Position numbers and translations under genes: made by a program | Notes under the pieces: generated by a model | The model's input: the letters and a program-made list of their open reading frames with translations, nothing else | What the model was told of the DNA's origin: nothing | Databases searched by the model: none | In this document: piece by piece, positions 13,928-17,531 of the stretch | Layout: the number at the start of each line of letters is the position of its first letter | How positions within the stretch are numbered: the stretch's first letter is position 1 | Assembly (NCBI GenBank): GCA_002501855.1 | Contig: DAOM01000331.1 | Location: forward strand, 24,237 to 41,767 | Direction: 5' to 3' | Length of the DNA: 17,531 nt | Source: Candidatus Nitrosopolaris nunavutensis | Lineage (GTDB): Archaea > Thermoproteota > Nitrososphaeria > Nitrososphaerales > Nitrososphaeraceae

Positions 13928-15952
13928 ATGACTGCAGCCACTCAAACTCCCGAAGAGCGGTCTAGCAATAACGACCTGATACCGTTAGAACAGATTCAAA
14001 AATATGTAAATGAAAACATTCCGATTCTACCACTAGGACCAGATGGTAAACAGGATGTGCGCAATCTATTTACAAAAGAAGAACTCGACTCGCTACGTTC
14101 AGATCCAAATATACTATTAGAAGGGGAGAAGAAGGAAGTTTTCTATGTAGAAAGAGATTACAAGAGTGGTAAGGACATACCGAAAGTACATTATCTGTTG
14201 CTACTTTCAAAATTTATACCAAGAGAATTTTGGACCACAGAAAGGATTAAACGTCAAATCTGGGTTGGCATCGCATTTCTAACAGGACCTACAAAAATTC
14301 CTGCATCTTCAGATCCAAACAAAAAACTCTGGGGGGTTGGAGTCGATGCCGACGATGATAAAACTAGATATGTTTTAGAAAATCTAGTAGACGAGAAGGA
14401 TCTCAAAAGAAAAGCCATAGTCCAGACGACACCACACAAAGGAATGCACATTATATTTTTTGTTGCAGTAAATCCAACTAGCAATGAAGAAGTCAACCGT
14501 TGGCGTAACAGGGCTTTGTCATTAAGACTTTGCAAGGATTGTAAAATTGAGATTAAAACGGCCACGATGCAATTAACATTAGATCCTTCCAAACATAGAA
14601 TCGATAAGACGTTAGGCTACACCCGTATTAGTGATGGAATAAAAATTTGGGAAAGTGACTGGCTTTATGACTTGTTAATTGAACGTTTGATAAATCAAGG
14701 ATGTCTTAAATGCTCACCCGAGGAATACCACACCAACTACCAAATAGAAGCAGAACAAGATTCAAAATATCTTGAGGAGATCGCTAATCGAAGAGACGAG
14801 GATAGAGAGGAATTTACCGAAACCCAGATGCAAAAGGGAATCGAAATATTCCTAGGAGAAGACGAAGAGAATAAAAAAGAAAATAGGCTCTTTGACACGA
14901 TTTTCCGACGAGGCACTAAACATGACGTATTGATGTATTGGGGTGCCCATTGCTATTTCCATAATATCACTTTGGAACACGCAAAGTTATTCGCTCAGAA
15001 ACTCGACAATGCTACAGGTAACCCGGATAATCCATTACGACTAGAACTCATAGAAGAGGCGTATAGAAGAGGACGGAATAGACAGTCGATTCGTGGAAAA
15101 AGTGGATTCATAGAAGCATTTTCAGCAGCCTGTAAAAATGGTCCTAATCGAACTTTAGCACGACAAAGGTTAGAAAAATTAAATGTTGTTCTAGACTTGG
15201 AAGATAAAAAACCTAAGAAAAAAGGTGGTAGTAGTAGCAAAGAAAGAAACGCACCAAATCAAGCTGATGTAATTGTAAAGTTAGCGTTAGAAAACATTCC
15301 ATTTTGTTTCAAGAACCAGTTTAAAGAGTATTGTGCAGTTGTCAAAGTGGTAACTGCAACAGAAACACATTATGAGGTTATGAATATGGAGGATCATAAC
15401 TTTTCTTCAGCGCTCCGATACTTGTGGGAACAAGAAAATATTGCGCAAAATAGACCTCTTAAGACAACTGTAAGTCAAGACCACATAAAACAAGCGCGTG
15501 CCACATTAGAGAGTAAGATTGATCATAGCGGCGTTCCACGTATAAAAACTCATTTAAGAGTTGCATGGAAAGAAGAAAACAAAATCATACGTTACGATCT
15601 CAGCAACGACAGATGGCAACAGGTTGAGATAAGTGGCTCGGAAGACGGTAAGAGCGGAGTTAGAATTGTCGATTCGGATAATATGATCAAAGAAATAGAA
15701 GAATGGAAGAAATGTAAATTCGATCCTAACAAAATACCCGTTCTATTTAGGCGATACGAGTCAAACGACTCTCAGGTATTACCAGACATGAATTTCGAGT
15801 CAGACGTATACGACAATTTCATACTTAATTTGACAAATGTAATAGGTAATAAAAGCGCCGACATGGCAAAGAAACAAGTAGAACATTTCAAAACAGAAGG
15901 CAGTCTTCTTGAAGATACCAAAAGTTGCTTGCTAAAGTTGACTCGCATATAA
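13928..15952 (+). CDS. Archaeo-eukaryotic PrimPol with helicase-linker domain
   Basis: A 674-residue replication protein that would synthesise primers and extend DNA at the element's origin. The PrimPol core spans about residues 30-250: the metal-binding hDhD motif is VGVDADDD with D140 and D142, the second motif is TPHKGMHIIFF with H170 or H174, and the third basic element is IEIKTATMQL at 207-216. Residues about 290-400 are helical (PriCT-like), then a Lys/Ser linker (EDKKPKKKGGSSSKE) and a region at 435-660 that resembles the lead domain of phage- and plasmid-type helicases. The frame ends at TAA 15950, where the helicase continues in the -1 frame. Fusion PrimPol-helicases of about 1000 residues are usual in archaeal plasmids, so this gene is probably split by one base. 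GGGTGA precedes the ATG. Confidence 0.85.
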   Translation: MTAATQTPEERSSNNDLIPLEQIQKYVNENIPILPLGPDGKQDVRNLFTKEELDSLRSDPNILLEGEKKEVFYVERDYKSGKDIPKVHYLLLLSKFIPREFWTTERIKRQIWVGIAFLTGPTKIPASSDPNKKLWGVGVDADDDKTRYVLENLVDEKDLKRKAIVQTTPHKGMHIIFFVAVNPTSNEEVNRWRNRALSLRLCKDCKIEIKTATMQLTLDPSKHRIDKTLGYTRISDGIKIWESDWLYDLLIERLINQGCLKCSPEEYHTNYQIEAEQDSKYLEEIANRRDEDREEFTETQMQKGIEIFLGEDEENKKENRLFDTIFRRGTKHDVLMYWGAHCYFHNITLEHAKLFAQKLDNATGNPDNPLRLELIEEAYRRGRNRQSIRGKSGFIEAFSAACKNGPNRTLARQRLEKLNVVLDLEDKKPKKKGGSSSKERNAPNQADVIVKLALENIPFCFKNQFKEYCAVVKVVTATETHYEVMNMEDHNFSSALRYLWEQENIAQNRPLKTTVSQDHIKQARATLESKIDHSGVPRIKTHLRVAWKEENKIIRYDLSNDRWQQVEISGSEDGKSGVRIVDSDNMIKEIEEWKKCKFDPNKIPVLFRRYESNDSQVLPDMNFESDVYDNFILNLTNVIGNKSADMAKKQVEHFKTEGSLLEDTKSCLLKLTRI

Positions 15953-17531
15953 AACTAATTCCAGAGATATCTAAGTTTCTAAACAACATCATTGGCCCTG
16001 AAGGGAGTATGAAGACGACCTATCTTAAATTTGTTAAAAGTTTGATTGATCCGATAGTCGGCGGAGAGCTATACAATCCGTTGATAGACCTTAAGCAGAT
16101 CGAGCAAATCTTTGCGCATAATTATTTTGTTGCTTTCGACAACGTTTCAGAAGTTAGACCGGCGTTATCTAACTTTATCTGTGCAGCCGTTAGCGGCACG
16201 TCGGTCGATTTTCGAAAACTATTCACATCACAGGAAATTGTGAGACTGGTGATCAAGTGTTGTGTTGCTCTTACAAGTATTAATCGAGCATTTATTGAAC
16301 GAGATGCAGGACGGAGATCTCTCAACGAAGAGTTTATTGCAATCGAGCCTGGCAAAAATTATTACCAGGACGAAACAATAATCGCAGCACGTTTTGAGAA
16401 AATCAAACCGCAGTTACTAGGTTACATGTTCAGTACAATCTCCAAGGCAATTTTAATCAAAGAACGAATTGCAGGCAAATACTCACTCCAAAGTATGGCA
16501 GCTAGCCAAGAATGGGGTGAAGCTATATCGCAAGCAATGGGCTACGAAGAGGGAGAATTTATAGAAGCATATCAAGAACTTGATAAAATTCAACGCGATC
16601 ATTATCTGGACTATGATCCATTGATCATTGTATACTCGAAGCTATGTTATAACTTATTTATAAAAAACCAAGATTTAAGTCAGGAAGAACGCAAGAACTT
16701 ACCTACCGACGAATACGAACCCCTACGTCAAGGTTTCAAAGAATATCATTACAAAGAGTTGAGTTCAGAATTAGCACACTATGCCGAGCCTGAAGGTATA
16801 GAGACGAAGCCTAAGAATAAACAATGGCCACAAAATAACAGGGAGTTAAAGGAACGGAGTCTTAAGCTGTCAATGCAATTACTCAATGCTCGTTGTTATT
16901 CGGTCGACATTAGGCATGACGCTCATAATGAGACTTTGTATGTACTAGGCACAAAAGAAGGCTTGGAACGTTATCGATCTCTTGACGATCTGGGGAAGGT
17001 TGACAAAAACCAAGACATTGTTGTCCATGAGTGCATCAACATTCTACAACAATATGATAATATCGACATATTGTTAGAACACTTACTAAAATTAGCATCT
17101 ATCCAAAACCCTCAAGTTGGCCTTTATATAGATAATAAATTTAGGCTACGTGATAGTAGAAAACTCAACGCAATCCTTGAAAAATTATTGGAGAATCCTT
17201 CGGTAGAAAAGATACAAGACTATCCAATTACTTTGAGATGGACACGGGGCAAGCGTAAAGAAGAGAATAGTAGTGAAGGTAATAGTGGGAGTAGCGATGG
17301 TGGTGACGCCACTAGCAGTACGGATGAAAACAAGGTAACAGAAGACTCTTCTATACAAAGTGTTGCAAAAACGTCCTCAGTTTTCAATTTTGAGAAAAAC
17401 GTTTTGGACAAATCACAACAAGATCTTTCAGCCGCGAACCAAGATCAATTGTCCGAAAAAAAATTTCAAAATATGAAAACTAAGCCCGATTTTGCAACAC
17501 AATGTATAGAAGATCTGTCTCTTATACACAT
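15925..17531 (+). CDS. AAA-type/SF3-like helicase part of the replicase, 3' partial
   Basis: After a TGA at 15910 this frame is open for 535 codons to the window end; the only nearby start is TTG 15925, so it is more likely the continuation of the PrimPol gene after a -1 frameshift between 15910 and 15952. From TTG as residue 1: Walker A is GPEGSMKTT at 24-32 with Met where Gly is usual; Walker B is FVAFDN with D72-N73; RPALSNFICAAVSGTSVDFR and RKLFTSQEIVRL follow, and INRAFIERDAGRRS holds probable sensor or finger Arg residues. This order fits plasmid and phage replicative helicases. About residues 300-430 are unrecognised and helical, then comes a Ser/Gly/Asn-rich linker (near 17265-17335). 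The final codons from 17515 are adapter, so the true end is unknown. Confidence 0.75.
   Translation, partial: MLAKVDSHIKLIPEISKFLNNIIGPEGSMKTTYLKFVKSLIDPIVGGELYNPLIDLKQIEQIFAHNYFVAFDNVSEVRPALSNFICAAVSGTSVDFRKLFTSQEIVRLVIKCCVALTSINRAFIERDAGRRSLNEEFIAIEPGKNYYQDETIIAARFEKIKPQLLGYMFSTISKAILIKERIAGKYSLQSMAASQEWGEAISQAMGYEEGEFIEAYQELDKIQRDHYLDYDPLIIVYSKLCYNLFIKNQDLSQEERKNLPTDEYEPLRQGFKEYHYKELSSELAHYAEPEGIETKPKNKQWPQNNRELKERSLKLSMQLLNARCYSVDIRHDAHNETLYVLGTKEGLERYRSLDDLGKVDKNQDIVVHECINILQQYDNIDILLEHLLKLASIQNPQVGLYIDNKFRLRDSRKLNAILEKLLENPSVEKIQDYPITLRWTRGKRKEENSSEGNSGSSDGGDATSSTDENKVTEDSSIQSVAKTSSVFNFEKNVLDKSQQDLSAANQDQLSEKKFQNMKTKPDFATQCIEDLSLIH
17515..17531. other. Untrimmed Nextera/Tn5 mosaic-end adapter
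   Basis: The last 17 bases, CTGTCTCTTATACACAT, are identical to the first 17 of the 19-base Nextera transposase adapter (the Tn5 mosaic end). They are library sequence and not genome. The window therefore ends at a contig end, and the last five or six codons of the helicase frame are false. Confidence 0.9.

Noticed and set aside
1..17531. CRISPR array, rRNA, tRNA or insertion sequence
   Set aside because: No regularly spaced repeats, no RNA gene motifs and no transposase with terminal repeats were seen in the window.

Overview
The window looks like a piece of an ammonia-oxidising thaumarchaeon (Nitrososphaeria; a Nitrososphaera- or Nitrosocosmicus-like, AT-rich genome is my best guess). The reasons are: short intergenic TATA-like boxes with few Shine-Dalgarno sites, an archaeal-type tyrosine recombinase, AbrB and winged-helix regulators, a family-4 uracil-DNA glycosylase, and several small secreted proteins with N-glycosylation sequons. 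This is inference from protein style; there is no rRNA or tRNA to confirm it.

Region 1 (1-8650) is chromosomal-looking accessory DNA, loosely packed. It holds a partial unknown gene, a response regulator, a winged-helix regulator preceded by a tiny Met-rich ORF, a Met-rich secreted peptide, a zinc alcohol dehydrogenase, a second small secreted protein, a cupin with a decayed tandem copy, a small membrane protein, a family-4 UDG and a YgjP/DUF45-type metallopeptidase. Between them lie many coding remnants (pilin-like, SRPBCC, cupin, unidentified), so this is a decaying, low-density region.

Region 2 (8650-9590) is a gene graveyard directly before an integrase: no intact gene, at least two coding remnants.

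Region 3 (9588-17531) is the left part of an integrated mobile element. It has a tyrosine integrase, a divergently transcribed winged-helix protein, then a tightly packed rightward operon: AbrB-like protein, zinc-ribbon protein, a Spo11/TopoVI-A-like protein (the Mini-A type, with no B subunit in view), a ribbon-helix-helix protein, a 52-residue protein, an archaeo-eukaryotic PrimPol and an AAA-type helicase that runs off the window. The first genes would regulate copy number or expression, PrimPol plus helicase would form the replicase, and the Spo11-like protein would cut or relax DNA. Two single-base frame breaks interrupt the operon: one splits the Spo11-like gene so that its probable catalytic tyrosine lies outside the conventional ORF, the other separates PrimPol from helicase.

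The last 17 bases (17515-17531) match the Nextera/Tn5 mosaic-end adapter, so the window ends at an untrimmed contig end and the final codons are artefactual.
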